A DNA stretch of 64,000 nt from CAADGL01 sp964643885 (GCA_964643885.1 CAZXUI010000012.1:1-64000), one strand, 5' to 3'. Shown: positions 16,828 through 26,778, counted from the first letter of the stretch. A program made the numbers and translations. Notes: generated by a model not told the origin, from the sequence alone.

Positions 16828-19293
16828 TCAGCGCCCATAATTGGACAGCAGAATCACCAGGTCGCCGAAGCCCGTCGACCTGTCGCCATCGATGTCGCCG
16901 GGGCAGTCCGCGGCCGGCGGACTGACACAACCATAGTCCGCGAGCAGCAGCACCAGGTCCGCGAAATCGACGTGTCCGTCGCCGTTCAGGTCACCGGGAA
17001 TCCCCGCGAGCGAGCGCCACACCAGCGCCTCGGTCCGGCCGGTGGCCGTGTTGTATCCGTACCCGACGACCGTGATCGTCCCGTCGCCGGCAACGTCGAA
17101 ATCCTCTGCCGCCGATGACGTGAAGCCCTCCGGCACATACGCCCCCAGGTCGAAAAAGCTCGCGTCCGATCCCGACCAGAGCGCCGCCCGGCCGTCGGCG
17201 CTGCCGCACTGAATCCCCTGGTGAGCAGCGACGGCCGCACTCGTCGCGGCCGTCGCGGGATGCAGCTCCGCGAAGCCGACGTCCGTCACCCAGAGGCCGG
17301 CGTGGGAATCCGCCGCGCCGACGGCCTGTCCTTCCCCCGCGCCGCTGATCAGCGAACTGGAGTATCCGGCCGGATGTACGTCGCGATGGCTGCCCGGCGT
17401 GTCCGTCCACATGACCGCCCGCGAGCCCGCAGCGCCCTCGTAATACAGTCCGAACTGGTGCGGACCGTCGATGGCCGCAGCCAGCGTGTCGCTGGCCGAG
17501 GCGAAGTGCAGCGACCACGTCCCGCCTGTCGCCGTCCAGAGGTGCGCCTTGAGGTCGTAGAAGCCCTCGCTGATTTCATACGCCAGTGTGCCCACCATCC
17601 GCTCGCCGTCAGTGGCCGCGATGTAGTCATACTCCGCGCCCGAGGAGTGCACCGCCTCGACGAAATCGAACGTCGGCGCCGTCCAGTAGCCGGCCGACTG
17701 CCACGCGCATGTCCAATACTGCCCGCCGCTCCAGCACTGCCAGGTGTGCCAGAACCACCCCACCAGCAAACTGCCCTCCACGTCATACACGCCGCCGCCG
17801 ACCGAGCCCGGCGGGGTTACATCCTGCGCGGAGAACAGCTCCGTATCCCAGACGACGGGATGATCGAGCTGGAATGTCCGGCCGTCCGGCAGCACGGTCG
17901 GCGTATTGGCATAGCCGCCGATCAGCCCGCCGCCGATCCCGCGAGCGTGAGAGGAATGCTGCGCCCAGGCCGGGTGAACGCTGATCGCCTGCCATTGCTG
18001 CGGGATCGCCGGGGGCGTGCGCAGCGTCAGGGCCGCACCGTCGCTGAGCGTGCTGCCGCACTGATTCGTGATCTCAACGTCGTAGATCCCCGCGTCGTCC
18101 GAAACCGGCTCATAGATCGTCAGCGTCGCAGCCGCCGCACCGCTGATCACACTTCCCCAGGGCGTCGGCCCGTCGCTCAAAGCCTGTCCGTCGCGCCGCC
18201 ACTGGTAGCCGAATGGTCCCGCGCCGCTCACTTCCACGCGGAAGCCCGCCAGCGAGCCCTGCCACGCGAGCAGCGCGGCCGGCTGCTGTATAATCGTCGG
18301 GCAGCGATGGGTGAAGAGCTTCTCCGCCAGGTTCGTTCCGCCCGCATCGTTCTCGCCGCCGATGGCGTAGATGAAGTCATCCGAGCCCAGAACGCACGCG
18401 AACCACTTCCGCGGCGTCGACATCGTCGCCGCGCTGTTCCACTGGTTGCCCGGCAGATTGAGCCGGTACACGACCGATTGGGTCACGCCCGCGCCGATCG
18501 GCCCAGTCTCGCCGCCGAGGACATAAACGCGGCCGTCCGCTCCGAGCGCTGCTCGCGCGCCGCTCAGCGCCACGGGGAGGTCCGGAACGAGCGTGTCCGA
18601 CCAGGTATTCGACGCGATGTCATAGCGGGCAACGTTCGTCACGCGCGCGTCGCCGGCCGCGTTGATCCCGCCGATGACCAGCATTCCCCCCGCCCCGTCA
18701 TAGGCCGCGCACGCATCCGCGACCGGCGTCGGCAGCGGCGCCAGCACCGTCCACGAATCGTCCGCCGCGTCGTATCGATCGCAGTATCCCGAGTTCGGAC
18801 CACCCGGCCCCGGCCCGCCACCAAAGCCGTACAGCCGGCCCTCGCCGTCGACCGCCCAGGCGAAGTACCCTACCGCCTCGGCCGGCGCCGGCCGCGCAGC
18901 GATGCTCGTGCTCGGCCCCTCGACCGGGTCATAGACCTTGTCGCCCCCTGGACCATCGTCCCCATCGATGAACCCGCCGTACAGGATGATCCGCCCGAGC
19001 CCATCGACTCCCGCGGCCCCGCTGATCACCGGCCCCATCCCGCCGAGCGGGACCGCCGGCTCCCACACACCCGCGACGAGGCGATGCACGGCGCCGTCGC
19101 GGTCGCCACCGTTCTGCCACGGCGTTCCCCCGAGCGCATAAATGACTCCGCTCGCATTGAAACCGGCCGCGTATGCGCGAGCTGCGCCGTCCGTCGGCAG
19201 TGCGCCCGCCGGCTCCCAACTCTGCCCCGCCGCATCCGTCGCCGCGAGAATCAGCGCTGCGCACAGCAGCGTCCATGTCTCGTTCCTGATCAT
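16828..19293 (-). CDS. Secreted kelch/Ig-like protein with dockerin-type C-terminus
   Basis: About 821 residues from the ATG at 19293, which begins a signal peptide (MIRNETWTLLCAALILAATD). Kelch-type beta-propeller motifs fill roughly residues 30-330 (repeated VYVLGG, VIYALGG, FIYAIGGEND). An Ig-like domain follows (about 335-430; FGYQWRRDGQAL, DAGIYDVEITNQCG). A second repeat region (about 450-760) resembles HAF extracellular repeats. The last 55 residues hold two dockerin-like calcium motifs, GDLNGDGHVDFADLVLLLAD and GDIDGDRSTGFGDLVILLSN. It is probably exported and anchored to a cell-surface assembly; the ligand is unknown. Confidence 0.8.
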   Translation of the reverse strand: MIRNETWTLLCAALILAATDAAGQSWEPAGALPTDGAARAYAAGFNASGVIYALGGTPWQNGGDRDGAVHRLVAGVWEPAVPLGGMGPVISGAAGVDGLGRIILYGGFIDGDDGPGGDKVYDPVEGPSTSIAARPAPAEAVGYFAWAVDGEGRLYGFGGGPGPGGPNSGYCDRYDAADDSWTVLAPLPTPVADACAAYDGAGGMLVIGGINAAGDARVTNVARYDIASNTWSDTLVPDLPVALSGARAALGADGRVYVLGGETGPIGAGVTQSVVYRLNLPGNQWNSAATMSTPRKWFACVLGSDDFIYAIGGENDAGGTNLAEKLFTHRCPTIIQQPAALLAWQGSLAGFRVEVSGAGPFGYQWRRDGQALSDGPTPWGSVISGAAAATLTIYEPVSDDAGIYDVEITNQCGSTLSDGAALTLRTPPAIPQQWQAISVHPAWAQHSSHARGIGGGLIGGYANTPTVLPDGRTFQLDHPVVWDTELFSAQDVTPPGSVGGGVYDVEGSLLVGWFWHTWQCWSGGQYWTCAWQSAGYWTAPTFDFVEAVHSSGAEYDYIAATDGERMVGTLAYEISEGFYDLKAHLWTATGGTWSLHFASASDTLAAAIDGPHQFGLYYEGAAGSRAVMWTDTPGSHRDVHPAGYSSSLISGAGEGQAVGAADSHAGLWVTDVGFAELHPATAATSAAVAAHQGIQCGSADGRAALWSGSDASFFDLGAYVPEGFTSSAAEDFDVAGDGTITVVGYGYNTATGRTEALVWRSLAGIPGDLNGDGHVDFADLVLLLADYGCVSPPAADCPGDIDGDRSTGFGDLVILLSNYGR

Positions 19294-19794
19294 GGTCGAA
19301 CCGTCTCGTGTGCCGGCAGCTCGGTACGCGCCGAACGGCGCGACGCCGCGGCATCCGCTCGGCGCGTGACGCAACGCGTCGACGCGGGCGACGAAACAGC
19401 GCGCGTCCACTGAACGGCGCGCTTTCCGAGTCTGTCAACGACTTACGGACCCCCGGATTTCGCGCTTGCCCCCCGTTCCGCCAATCTAATGCACGCGACC
19501 GGCCCCGCAATTCCCGATTCGTTCGGCCAGTCGTTTTGGAAACGAATGAAACCGCCGCGCCGCCCGGAGTAGGCGCGTTTCGGCTGCCCACGCCCCTTCG
19601 TCATGCCCTCAACGCGACATGGCCGCGCGCGCCCCCCCCACTTTCACAAAACCGCTCCCGGACCGGGTTTAGCACTCGACTTTGGCCCCTCACCCCCACC
19701 TAGAATGCGATGAGGGGAGATGGCACGCTGGCCGCCTCTGCGACGGTCGCGCTTCCTCTTTTGATTCACAAGTATCGCAACAGGAACAAGTTAC
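19294..19794. other. Divergent intergenic region, no gene seen
   Basis: About 500 bp between the start of the kelch/dockerin gene and the start of the Lon-substrate-domain gene. No credible coding frame is present. A TAGAAT hexamer lies near 19700 but lacks a clear -35 element. Confidence 0.5.
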
Positions 19795-20472
19795 GTGAAT
19801 GACGAGCCAGTCTACGTGCCGGAGCTGATCCCCGTCTTCCCCCTTCCGGACGTTGTCCTCTTCCCGCACGCGCTGCTCCCGCTGCACATTTTTGAGCCGC
19901 GTTATCGGACTATGACCACCGACGCCCTGCTCGGCGAGCGCGTCATCGCCATCGCCTTGCTCAAACCCGGCTTCGAGCCCCTCTATCACACCAACCGAGC
20001 CCCGATTCACCCCATTCTCGGCGTCGGCCGCATCGTCGACTCCGCCCGGGCACCCGGCGGTACGTACAACATCACCCTCCAGGGCATCGCCCGGGCGCGA
20101 ATCATCGAAGAACTCCCCGGCCGGCCCTATCGCCTGGCGCGGGTCGAAGTGATCGAGACCGTCTGCAACGCCACGCCGGCCGGCGTTCGCGAGCTTCGGA
20201 GCCGGCTGCTCGACGCCTCCCTGCGAACGCTCTCGGATTCCGAAGAGTCGGCCCGCCGCTGGAACCGGCTCTTCGCCAGCGAGATGGCGCTCGGACCGAT
20301 CGCCGACCTGATCGCCAGCTCGCTGCCGACGAGCGGCGATGTCCGTCAATCGCTGCTGGCCGAGGCGGACGACGCCCGCCGCGCCAGCCGCGTGCTCGAC
20401 CAGATCGACACCCTGGCCGCGATCGAGCGCCGCCGCCGCGCGCTCTCCCCCACCAACTTCCGCCAGAACTGA
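19795..20472 (+). CDS. Lon substrate-binding (LAN) domain protein
   Basis: A 225-residue stand-alone homologue of the N-terminal substrate-binding domain of Lon protease (PF02190). The front segment, IPVFPLPDVVLFPHALLPLH then IFEPRYRTM, is the family signature. The rest has GRIVDSARAPGGTYNITLQG and a helical C-terminus. There is no ATPase or protease domain, so it is not Lon itself. Such proteins occur widely and their role is poorly defined. GTG at 19795 is used, after AGGAAC. It lies 51 bp upstream of lpxI and may share its transcript. Confidence 0.9.
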   Translation: MNDEPVYVPELIPVFPLPDVVLFPHALLPLHIFEPRYRTMTTDALLGERVIAIALLKPGFEPLYHTNRAPIHPILGVGRIVDSARAPGGTYNITLQGIARARIIEELPGRPYRLARVEVIETVCNATPAGVRELRSRLLDASLRTLSDSEESARRWNRLFASEMALGPIADLIASSLPTSGDVRQSLLAEADDARRASRVLDQIDTLAAIERRRRALSPTNFRQN

Positions 20473-20523
20473 TCCGCCGCCCGCGCTTGACTCCCCCTCC
20501 GCCGGACCGTCAGATGAGCGGCC

Positions 20524-21435
20524 ATGGACGAATCCATCGACAGGCGGACCGGCTCGAGCGCTTCGGGCGATCCCGGCGCGCTCGGGTTGATCGCCGGCGA
20601 AGGAGAGCTGCCGCTGCTCGTCGCGCGCGGGGCGCGCCGGGCTGGCCGGCGGCTGGCGGTGGTCGCCCTGCGCGGGTGTGCCAGCCCGACGCTGGCCGAC
20701 CTGGCCGACTCGTTTCGCTGGTCGGGAATCGTGCGGCTCGGCGGGTGGATTCGAGCGCTGCGCCGCGCCGGGTGCCGCGAAGTCGTCATGGTCGGCCGCG
20801 TCCGCAAGGCGGAGATGTTCGCCGGCCCGCGCTGGCTACAGTGGCTACAATACCTGCCGGACCTGACCAGCATCCGCGTCTGGTACTTCCATGCGCGCGA
20901 CAAGCGCAACGACTCGCTACTGGGCGCCGTCGCCGACGAGTTACAGCGACGAGGATTGACGCTGATCGATTCGACCCGCTACATCCCGGAGGCGATGGCC
21001 GAAGAGGGGCTGCTCACGGCGGCCGGCGTGCGGCCGATCGGCGAAGCGCCGGCGCGCGTGCTGGATGACGCCGCGTTCGCGTGGCCGATCGTCAAGCAGG
21101 TGGCGGCGCTGGACATCGGTCAATCGATCGCGGTCAAGGATCGCGAGGTGATCGCGGTCGAAGCGATCGAGGGAACCGACAAGCTGATCGAACGGGCCGG
21201 CGAGCTTTGTCCCGCCGGCGGCTGGACGCTCGTCAAGGTCGCCAAGCCCAACCAGGACATGCGCTTCGACGTGCCCACGATCGGACCGACGACGATCGAG
21301 AATCTGCATCGCGCCCGTGCGGCCGGGCTGGTAGTCGAGGCCGGCAGGACGATCATTCTCGAGCGGCCGCGGACGCTGGAGCTGGCCGCGCGGCATCGCA
21401 TCGTCATTCTCGGCCGGCCGGCTGAGACGCCGTGA
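20524..21435 (+). CDS. lpxI: UDP-2,3-diacylglucosamine diphosphatase LpxI
   Basis: A 303-residue LpxI-family protein (formerly DUF1009), which hydrolyses UDP-2,3-diacylglucosamine to lipid X in lipid A synthesis. Signatures are GLIAGEGELPLLVARGARRAG near the N-terminus and, in the C-terminal catalytic domain, AIEGTDKLIERAG, LVKVAKPNQDMRFDVPTIGP and TIENL. Its presence implies an LPS-type outer membrane, consistent with a Gram-negative cell plan. The next gene is another lipid enzyme on the same strand about 100 bp away. Confidence 0.92.
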   Translation: MDESIDRRTGSSASGDPGALGLIAGEGELPLLVARGARRAGRRLAVVALRGCASPTLADLADSFRWSGIVRLGGWIRALRRAGCREVVMVGRVRKAEMFAGPRWLQWLQYLPDLTSIRVWYFHARDKRNDSLLGAVADELQRRGLTLIDSTRYIPEAMAEEGLLTAAGVRPIGEAPARVLDDAAFAWPIVKQVAALDIGQSIAVKDREVIAVEAIEGTDKLIERAGELCPAGGWTLVKVAKPNQDMRFDVPTIGPTTIENLHRARAAGLVVEAGRTIILERPRTLELAARHRIVILGRPAETP

Positions 21436-21534
21436 CGGCCGCGAACCGCATTCGCGTCATACGCGCCCCCGCCGAAAGCGCATAGAATCCGCCTCCACGG
21501 AAACGAGATCCTCGGTTGGACTGCGAAGGCGCGC

Positions 21535-22173
21535 GTGGCCAACGGAATCACCACAATTCGATTGCTGCTGCTTTACGTGCTGGTGGCGATGCTCTATCTG
21601 GTTCCGGCGGCGTGGGGGCTGCTGAACGTCGTGTTGCTGGTGATCATTTTCGTGCTCGATGGCGTCGACGGGTACGTCGCCCGGCGGCGGCACGAGGAAA
21701 CGACCTTCGGCGCGCTGTACGACATCGCCGCCGACCGCGTGATCGAGCTCGTGCTCTGGATCGTCCTGACGAATCTGGGGCACACGCCGGTGTGGGTGCC
21801 GATCGTCTTCTGTTCGCGCGGCGTGCTGGTCGACGTGGTGCGTACGCACGCGGCCGCCCGCGGCGCGACGCCCTACGGCATGATGCACACGCGGCTCGGC
21901 CGGTGGATCGTCGCCGGCCGGTTCATGCGGATTCTCTACGCCGCGGCCAAGACGGCCGCTTTCGGCTGGATTCTGCTAATCGCGGGCTGGCCGGAGGCGC
22001 AGCCGGAGCTGTGGTCGGCGCACTCGACGTTGCTGCTGGCGGTGCAGCACGCGCTGGTCTGCCTGGCGGTGGCGTTGTGCGTGCTGCGCGGCGTGCCGGT
22101 TCTCTACGACGCGGCGCTCTCGGAGTTTCGCAAGGCGACGAGCGCGGGTCCCAGCTCCGAGCGGCGACCGTGA
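21535..22173 (+). CDS. CDP-alcohol phosphatidyltransferase
   Basis: A 212-residue integral membrane enzyme of the CDP-alcohol phosphotransferase family. The catalytic motif appears as DGVDGYVARR followed by FGALYDIAADR (pattern DG..AR....G...D...D). Five or six hydrophobic helices are apparent. It transfers a phosphatidyl-type group from a CDP-linked donor to an alcohol acceptor. The acceptor is not clear, and it differs from the pgsA-type paralogue at 35316. GTG at 21535 is the start. The final codons and stop lie in a short repeat (GAGCGGCGACCGTGA) that recurs just downstream. Confidence 0.85.
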   Translation: MANGITTIRLLLLYVLVAMLYLVPAAWGLLNVVLLVIIFVLDGVDGYVARRRHEETTFGALYDIAADRVIELVLWIVLTNLGHTPVWVPIVFCSRGVLVDVVRTHAAARGATPYGMMHTRLGRWIVAGRFMRILYAAAKTAAFGWILLIAGWPEAQPELWSAHSTLLLAVQHALVCLAVALCVLRGVPVLYDAALSEFRKATSAGPSSERRP

Positions 22174-22217
22174 GCGATCCGAGCCGCGACCGTCTGCCTG
22201 CACCGAGCCGCGACCGT
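22159..22217. repeat. Three copies of GAGCCGCGACCGT at a gene end
   Basis: GAGCSGCGACCGT occurs at 22159-22171, 22181-22193 and 22205-22217. The first copy forms the last codons and stop of the phosphatidyltransferase gene. A related CCGCGACCGTGA string lies near 31988 just after another gene end. Confidence 0.65.
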
Positions 22218-22390
22218 GAGGGAGCGGGCTGGGGATGGCGCGCCTCCCGCGCAAGCGCCTGCTGACATTCACCTATCACAAGCGCACGCTCATCTTTTCA
22301 GGCGCGTGCGGCTCGGCGCGTGGACGCGGGGGCGGTTGCACCCTTCGCCCGCTCCCTTACGCTCGGAACAGACGATTGCGCGCGGCTCAC

Positions 22391-25300
22391 TCAGCAGCTC
22401 GTCCCATACTCCGCGAGCAGGATGATCAAGTCGTCGAAATTCGTCTGCCCGTCGCCGTTGAGATCGCCGCCGGCCCCGACACCGTACGCACCCAGCAGGA
22501 TCACGAGGTCCTCGAATCCGACCTGGTCGTCGCCGTTCAGGTCGCCCGGACACGGCGTCTGCTCGCACGTCAGCCGCGAAATCTGGAACGCATCCACCGC
22601 CGCTTCCGTCACCGAGTCGTTCGGGTTGTCCGTCGCGCTGAACCGGACGCGCACCTGCGCCGTGGGCGTGACGAAGTCGCCTACGTCGAACCCGCTCGCC
22701 ACCCAGCCGGTCGTGCCGCCGACGCTTTCGGCCAGTACCCAGCTCGACCCGCCGTCGCTCGACACATGCACATCGAGCCGGTCGATGTCGTTGTCGTCGT
22801 TGCTGAACCAGCGCGCGTAGCTGACGCGGTACTCGCCGGCCGCCGACAGATCGAATACCGGCGATATCAGCCGCGTCGGCCCGCCGTCGACGTCGCCGCT
22901 GGCGCCGTTGTCGGTCACGTAGCAGAAACCCGACCCGTCGAAATCGCCGGCCGGGTCGCCGCGCCCGCCGCCCTGCGACGGAATTGCCCGCTCCCACGGC
23001 CCGTCCGCCAGGCTGACATTCTCCACGGTCCAGCCCTGGTCGGTCTGGAAATCGTCGGCGAACGCGACGGTCAGCTCCCCTACCGTCGCCGAATAGACGC
23101 TCGCCGGCGCGTCGGCCGGGCTCGTCACGAACGCGCCACCGTCGCCGGCCGCGCTGACGTAGAACTCCGGCAGGTCGCCGCAGGCCGCGGCCGGCAGCGT
23201 GGCCTGATAGAGATCGCCTCCCTGCGAGACGAGCGGCGCGGTCTGGTAGCTTCCGCCGCTGAAGCGATAGTGCAGCAACTGGCTGCCCGGCACGACGTTC
23301 TGGGCCCCCGGCGTGATCTGCACCTCGAACATCGCCGCGACGCCCGGCGAAACGACCGTGGGCGCGCCGCCGGGCAATGCGATCACGAGCGGCGGCTGCT
23401 CGGACTCGAGCCGCGCGACCCACGTGCCCCAGATGTCCGTCGCCTCGACGTACTCCTGGATCGTCCAGAGCGTCAGTTCGTCGTCGGGGTCCAGCGTGCT
23501 GAGGCTGTAGTCGCCGAAGCGGTTGCGGCCGGCGCCGTCGAGGATGTTGTGCGACGCCTGCCCGGCCTTGAGCAGCGCCGGCGTGGCCATCAGCCCCGGC
23601 GGGTCGCCCGCCAGCCGGCCGGTGTAGTACGCGGCCGCGAACTGGCCGGCGTTCGAGCCCGAGAAACCCATGACCAGATCGCCGCGGCTGTTGACCGCGA
23701 TTCCGGGGAAGAAGTAATAGAGCGTGGAGCTGCTGACCGTGCCGGACTGCACGAGCGCCAGCGGCGAGGTGCTCACCTGATACCAGCGGCATGCAGCCCG
23801 CCCTCCGAAGGCGATGCAGTGCGCCGTGTAAATGGAACCGTCGCGGTAGACGGCGTTCATCAGGCGCGAGCCGACCGTATCGAGCGGCGTCGAGCTGCCC
23901 TGGGCCGGGGCATCGGGCGGTTCATTGAAGCCCGTCACGCCGACGTTGCCGACGGTCGTCAACGTCGGCGAGGTCAGCGGCGGGTTCACGCGCCGCACGC
24001 GCAGCGACGACGACGAGCCGGTCGAGATGAAGTATTGCCCCGGCGGCGAGCCGTAGGTGTGCACGGGCTGAATGGCGCCCTCGAAGGGCAGCCCGCGGAA
24101 CGCCGTCACCGTGCCGAGACTTGGGCTCGGCGCGATCAGCGGCGCCTTGTCGATCGCGAAGATCGTCATCGAGGCCGCCCCCCCGACCATGTATGCCGCC
24201 GTGTAGATGCCGTTGGCGTCGACACCCAGCGTCGGGTAATCCGGCCAGCGGCCCGCGTCGCTTCCCTGATCGGTCACGAAGTTCGTCTTGAACCATGTGC
24301 CGGTCGCGTCGCTGGTAGTCGAGACGGCCAGGTAGATGCGAGCTCCGGCGCTGAAGTCAGTCACGATGACGATCCAACGGCCGCTGTGCTGGTCATAAAG
24401 CACGCGCGGATCGCCGTTGGAGCCGGGCAGGAACGAGCCCAGCAGAATGTTGATCAGCTCTGCGCCGGTCGACTTGTCGTAGACGGCGAAGTTGCGGTTG
24501 ACGGTAATGACGAAGTGATCCGGGCCGGCGGCGCCGCAGGTGTCCGGCGGAGCGCTGAACGAGCCGGCATCGCCGCGGATCACGCCGCGGAAGTTGGTCG
24601 ACAGCGTGGGCGGTGTCGCCGTGCCGCGAGGTGTCTGCTCGCCTGTGTCCGCCTCGCCCGTCTGCGGACGGCGGTCACCGAGCTCCGACCCGCGCGGGGC
24701 GGGGACGATCAACTCCTGCGGGCGGTAGCCGAGCGAGCCTTCCTCCCAGACGAGGCCGGCGTAGCCGCTGCCGGTGAGCTTCTGCTTGAAGTTGGCGTCT
24801 TCGAAGTCGAGCGTGACGGTCTCCGCGACGGGCGCGCCGCTCTCGTCGACGGGCGTGAAGGTCAGATCATCGATGCCGTACCACGCAGCGCCGCCGAGGC
24901 GCGGGGCCGCCTCGATCACGATCCGGTCGACGGCGACGAGACCGAAGGCGTACCACGCCGGCTCGCTGCCGGCGACGGCGAACCACTCCGTCTCGTCGAC
25001 GCGCTCGTCGCCGCGGTAGCCGACGACGCGGAGGCACTCGGCCCACAGCTCCGGCGAGCCTTGCCCCGCCAGGAACGCGCCGTCGACGCTCACGAGCGTG
25101 GGAAAGGTGACTGCCATTTCGGTCGCGCCGTAGGCATTGACGGCGTAGCGTGTGCCGGAGGCGGGGCGTTCGGCCGCGCGCGGGGCGGGGATTTCCCAGG
25201 CGCCGCGCTTGGGTGCGCCGGGGTCTTCGGGCGGGGCGGCCGCGCGGGCGAGGCGGTCGCGCTCCATGGCGACCTGCATGCTCTCGATGACACCGGGGCC

Positions 25301-25444
25301 GAAGTGGACCGGGTCGATCCGCTCGCCGCGGATGACTTCGACTTCGTCGGCGGCCGTCGGCGGCTGGCCGGCGAGTTGGGCCGCTAAGGGCGTCAGGCAG
25401 AGGGCGATCAGTCCGACAATCACGCGGTCAGGGCCTAATGACAT
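22391..25444 (-). CDS. Large secreted protein with jelly-roll domain and dockerin-type C-terminus
   Basis: About 1,017 residues. ATG 25444 is preferred over ATG 25456 because GGAG lies 6 nt before it. The signal peptide is MSLGPDRVIVGLIALCLTPL. Residues about 300-680 look like a beta-propeller (GPDHFVITVNRNFAVYDKST, WPDYPTLGVDANGIYTAAYM). About 820-955 is a jelly-roll or fibronectin-like module (FADDFQTDQGWTVENVSLAD, SYARWFSNDDNDIDRLDVHV) that is also present in the metalloproteases of this window. The C-terminus has two dockerin-like motifs (GDLNGDDQVGFEDLVILLGA, GDLNGDGQTNFDDLIILLAE) and ends in Cys. No catalytic residues are recognised; it may be structural or adhesive. Confidence 0.8.
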   Translation of the reverse strand: MSLGPDRVIVGLIALCLTPLAAQLAGQPPTAADEVEVIRGERIDPVHFGPGVIESMQVAMERDRLARAAAPPEDPGAPKRGAWEIPAPRAAERPASGTRYAVNAYGATEMAVTFPTLVSVDGAFLAGQGSPELWAECLRVVGYRGDERVDETEWFAVAGSEPAWYAFGLVAVDRIVIEAAPRLGGAAWYGIDDLTFTPVDESGAPVAETVTLDFEDANFKQKLTGSGYAGLVWEEGSLGYRPQELIVPAPRGSELGDRRPQTGEADTGEQTPRGTATPPTLSTNFRGVIRGDAGSFSAPPDTCGAAGPDHFVITVNRNFAVYDKSTGAELINILLGSFLPGSNGDPRVLYDQHSGRWIVIVTDFSAGARIYLAVSTTSDATGTWFKTNFVTDQGSDAGRWPDYPTLGVDANGIYTAAYMVGGAASMTIFAIDKAPLIAPSPSLGTVTAFRGLPFEGAIQPVHTYGSPPGQYFISTGSSSSLRVRRVNPPLTSPTLTTVGNVGVTGFNEPPDAPAQGSSTPLDTVGSRLMNAVYRDGSIYTAHCIAFGGRAACRWYQVSTSPLALVQSGTVSSSTLYYFFPGIAVNSRGDLVMGFSGSNAGQFAAAYYTGRLAGDPPGLMATPALLKAGQASHNILDGAGRNRFGDYSLSTLDPDDELTLWTIQEYVEATDIWGTWVARLESEQPPLVIALPGGAPTVVSPGVAAMFEVQITPGAQNVVPGSQLLHYRFSGGSYQTAPLVSQGGDLYQATLPAAACGDLPEFYVSAAGDGGAFVTSPADAPASVYSATVGELTVAFADDFQTDQGWTVENVSLADGPWERAIPSQGGGRGDPAGDFDGSGFCYVTDNGASGDVDGGPTRLISPVFDLSAAGEYRVSYARWFSNDDNDIDRLDVHVSSDGGSSWVLAESVGGTTGWVASGFDVGDFVTPTAQVRVRFSATDNPNDSVTEAAVDAFQISRLTCEQTPCPGDLNGDDQVGFEDLVILLGAYGVGAGGDLNGDGQTNFDDLIILLAEYGTSC

Positions 25445-25780
25445 GAGAATCTCCATAGCGGACGGCGGCCGCGAGGGCGGAATGGGGTCGATTGAGGGCT
25501 GAAGAGTGACGACTCCCGCAAGCGGTGCTCGCTCAGGAATCGACTATATCAGGCGGGCGGGGCGGGGTAAATCGAAATGTGGGGGGCAGCGGCCGGCGAT
25601 TTTTTTCGTGTCGGTTGTGGCCTGCCCGGCGAGAAACACGTGCTCGAGGCGGGGTTCGGCGCGTTGCTCGAGAACTGAACGCGCGGATTGCGGTGTTTCG
25701 CGAGGTTCGGGTGTGTGAGCTGGACGATGCGGCGCGCGGGGAGCGGGTTGGCGGTCGGGGTGGAGGGGGGTCAGAGGCAA

Positions 25781-25812
25781 GGGGGTCAAGCGCGGGCATG
25801 ATCTTGACCCCC
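25781..25812. repeat. Perfect 10-bp-stem hairpin, REP-like
   Basis: GGGGGTCAAG (25781-25790) is perfectly complementary to CTTGACCCCC (25803-25812) across a 12-nt loop. No T-tract follows, so this is probably not an intrinsic terminator. Confidence 0.6.
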
Positions 25813-25866
25813 TGGATTGTGGTTATCGGGGCTTGATTTTCTAGGCGGGCGGGCCCAGGTGCGGGA

Positions 25867-25918
25867 GTGGGGGATTGTTGAGGGATTGAGGGATTGGGGG
25901 ATTGAGGGATTAAGGGGG
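25867..25918. repeat. Short GGGATTGA-type tandem repeat
   Basis: About 50 bp built of GGGATTG units with variable spacing (GGGGGATTG, TTGAGGGATTGAGGGATT and similar). It is a low-complexity intergenic repeat with no coding sense. Confidence 0.65.
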
Positions 25919-26166
25919 TCGCCGACTGCGGCCGGGTGACATGGGCAAGCGCAGCTCGCCCGAGGGTCCGGCCGTGCACCGACGGCGCGATGGGCAGCGG
26001 GGCGGGGAGGGCGGCCGTGGCCGGGTTGGCGCTTCTGGCAGAGCCGTGGCATCGGGCAGCACCGGCTGTTCAGCACTGGCTATTAGCCGGTGCCACACTT
26101 TCCGAGGAAGCGCGCCACTTTGGATGCGGCCGGCGCGCCGTGCGTGGCGTGGGGTTCGCAGCTCGA

Positions 26167-26284
26167 GACCCCGTGCTTGGCGCACGGGGTTCTGATTGCG
26201 CCGCGTGCGAGGCCGGCGCTGAAGGCGGGCACGGAGGCCCGCCCCACTGAGAAGAGTGTACGGGCGAGACGCCCGTACCACCCA
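26167..26284. repeat. Composite 118-bp intergenic repeat, copy A
   Basis: Copy A of an element repeated at 26399-26516 with only a few differences. It contains three inverted repeats in order: CCCCGTGCTTGGCGCACGGGG, GGCGGGCACGGAGGCCCGCC, and the REP-like GTACGGGCGAGACGCCCGTA followed by CCACCCA. No open frame or transposase is associated. Confidence 0.75.
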
Positions 26285-26398
26285 AAGCTGATTCGGGCGA
26301 TGTACCGGCGAGACGCCCGTACCGCCCAAAGCGGAGACGGGCGGGAGGACGCCATCAGAACCCGCCGCGCCAAGCGGCGGGTCGCCTGGCGAGCAACT

Positions 26399-26516
26399 GA
26401 CCCCGTGCTTGGCGCACGGGGTGCTGATTGCGCCGCGTATGAGGCTGGCGCTGAAGGCGGGCACGGAGGCCCGCCCCACTGAGAAGCATGTACGGGCGAG
26501 ACGCCCGTACCACCCA
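26399..26516. repeat. Composite 118-bp intergenic repeat, copy B
   Basis: Second copy of the element at 26167-26284: same length, same order of three palindromes, same strand. The copies are separated by 114 bp that include another partial REP-like unit at about 26301-26328. Confidence 0.75.
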
Positions 26517-26778
26517 GATGATTGCGGGCGGAACATCCGCGCTCCCCGAGAGGACTGGCGCTCCCCGAGGTGCGCGTGGCTGGAATCGCACCGCTCGCAG
26601 AGAGGTGGCGCGCCGGCGCCCGTGCGCGCGAGCGCCCTGCCGACGCGAAAGACCGTCGGCAGGGCACCCACGAATCAGGCGATTCGACTCGTGTCGAGCG
26701 GGACAGCCGGGACCGCCGGGCCGGCCGGAATCAATGTGGCCGGCGCGGCGAAAGCACACCGCCGGTCCAGCTCTGCCA

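Noticed and set aside
22235..25387. A plus-strand open frame of about 1,050 codons
   Set aside because: Antisense to the dockerin-tagged secreted protein; no domain, start site or signal is recognisable.
25781..25812. Intrinsic terminator
   Set aside because: The hairpin is strong but has no T-tract on either side and is far from gene ends.
26167..26516. Insertion sequence
   Set aside because: The 118-bp repeats have no transposase frame and no target duplication.
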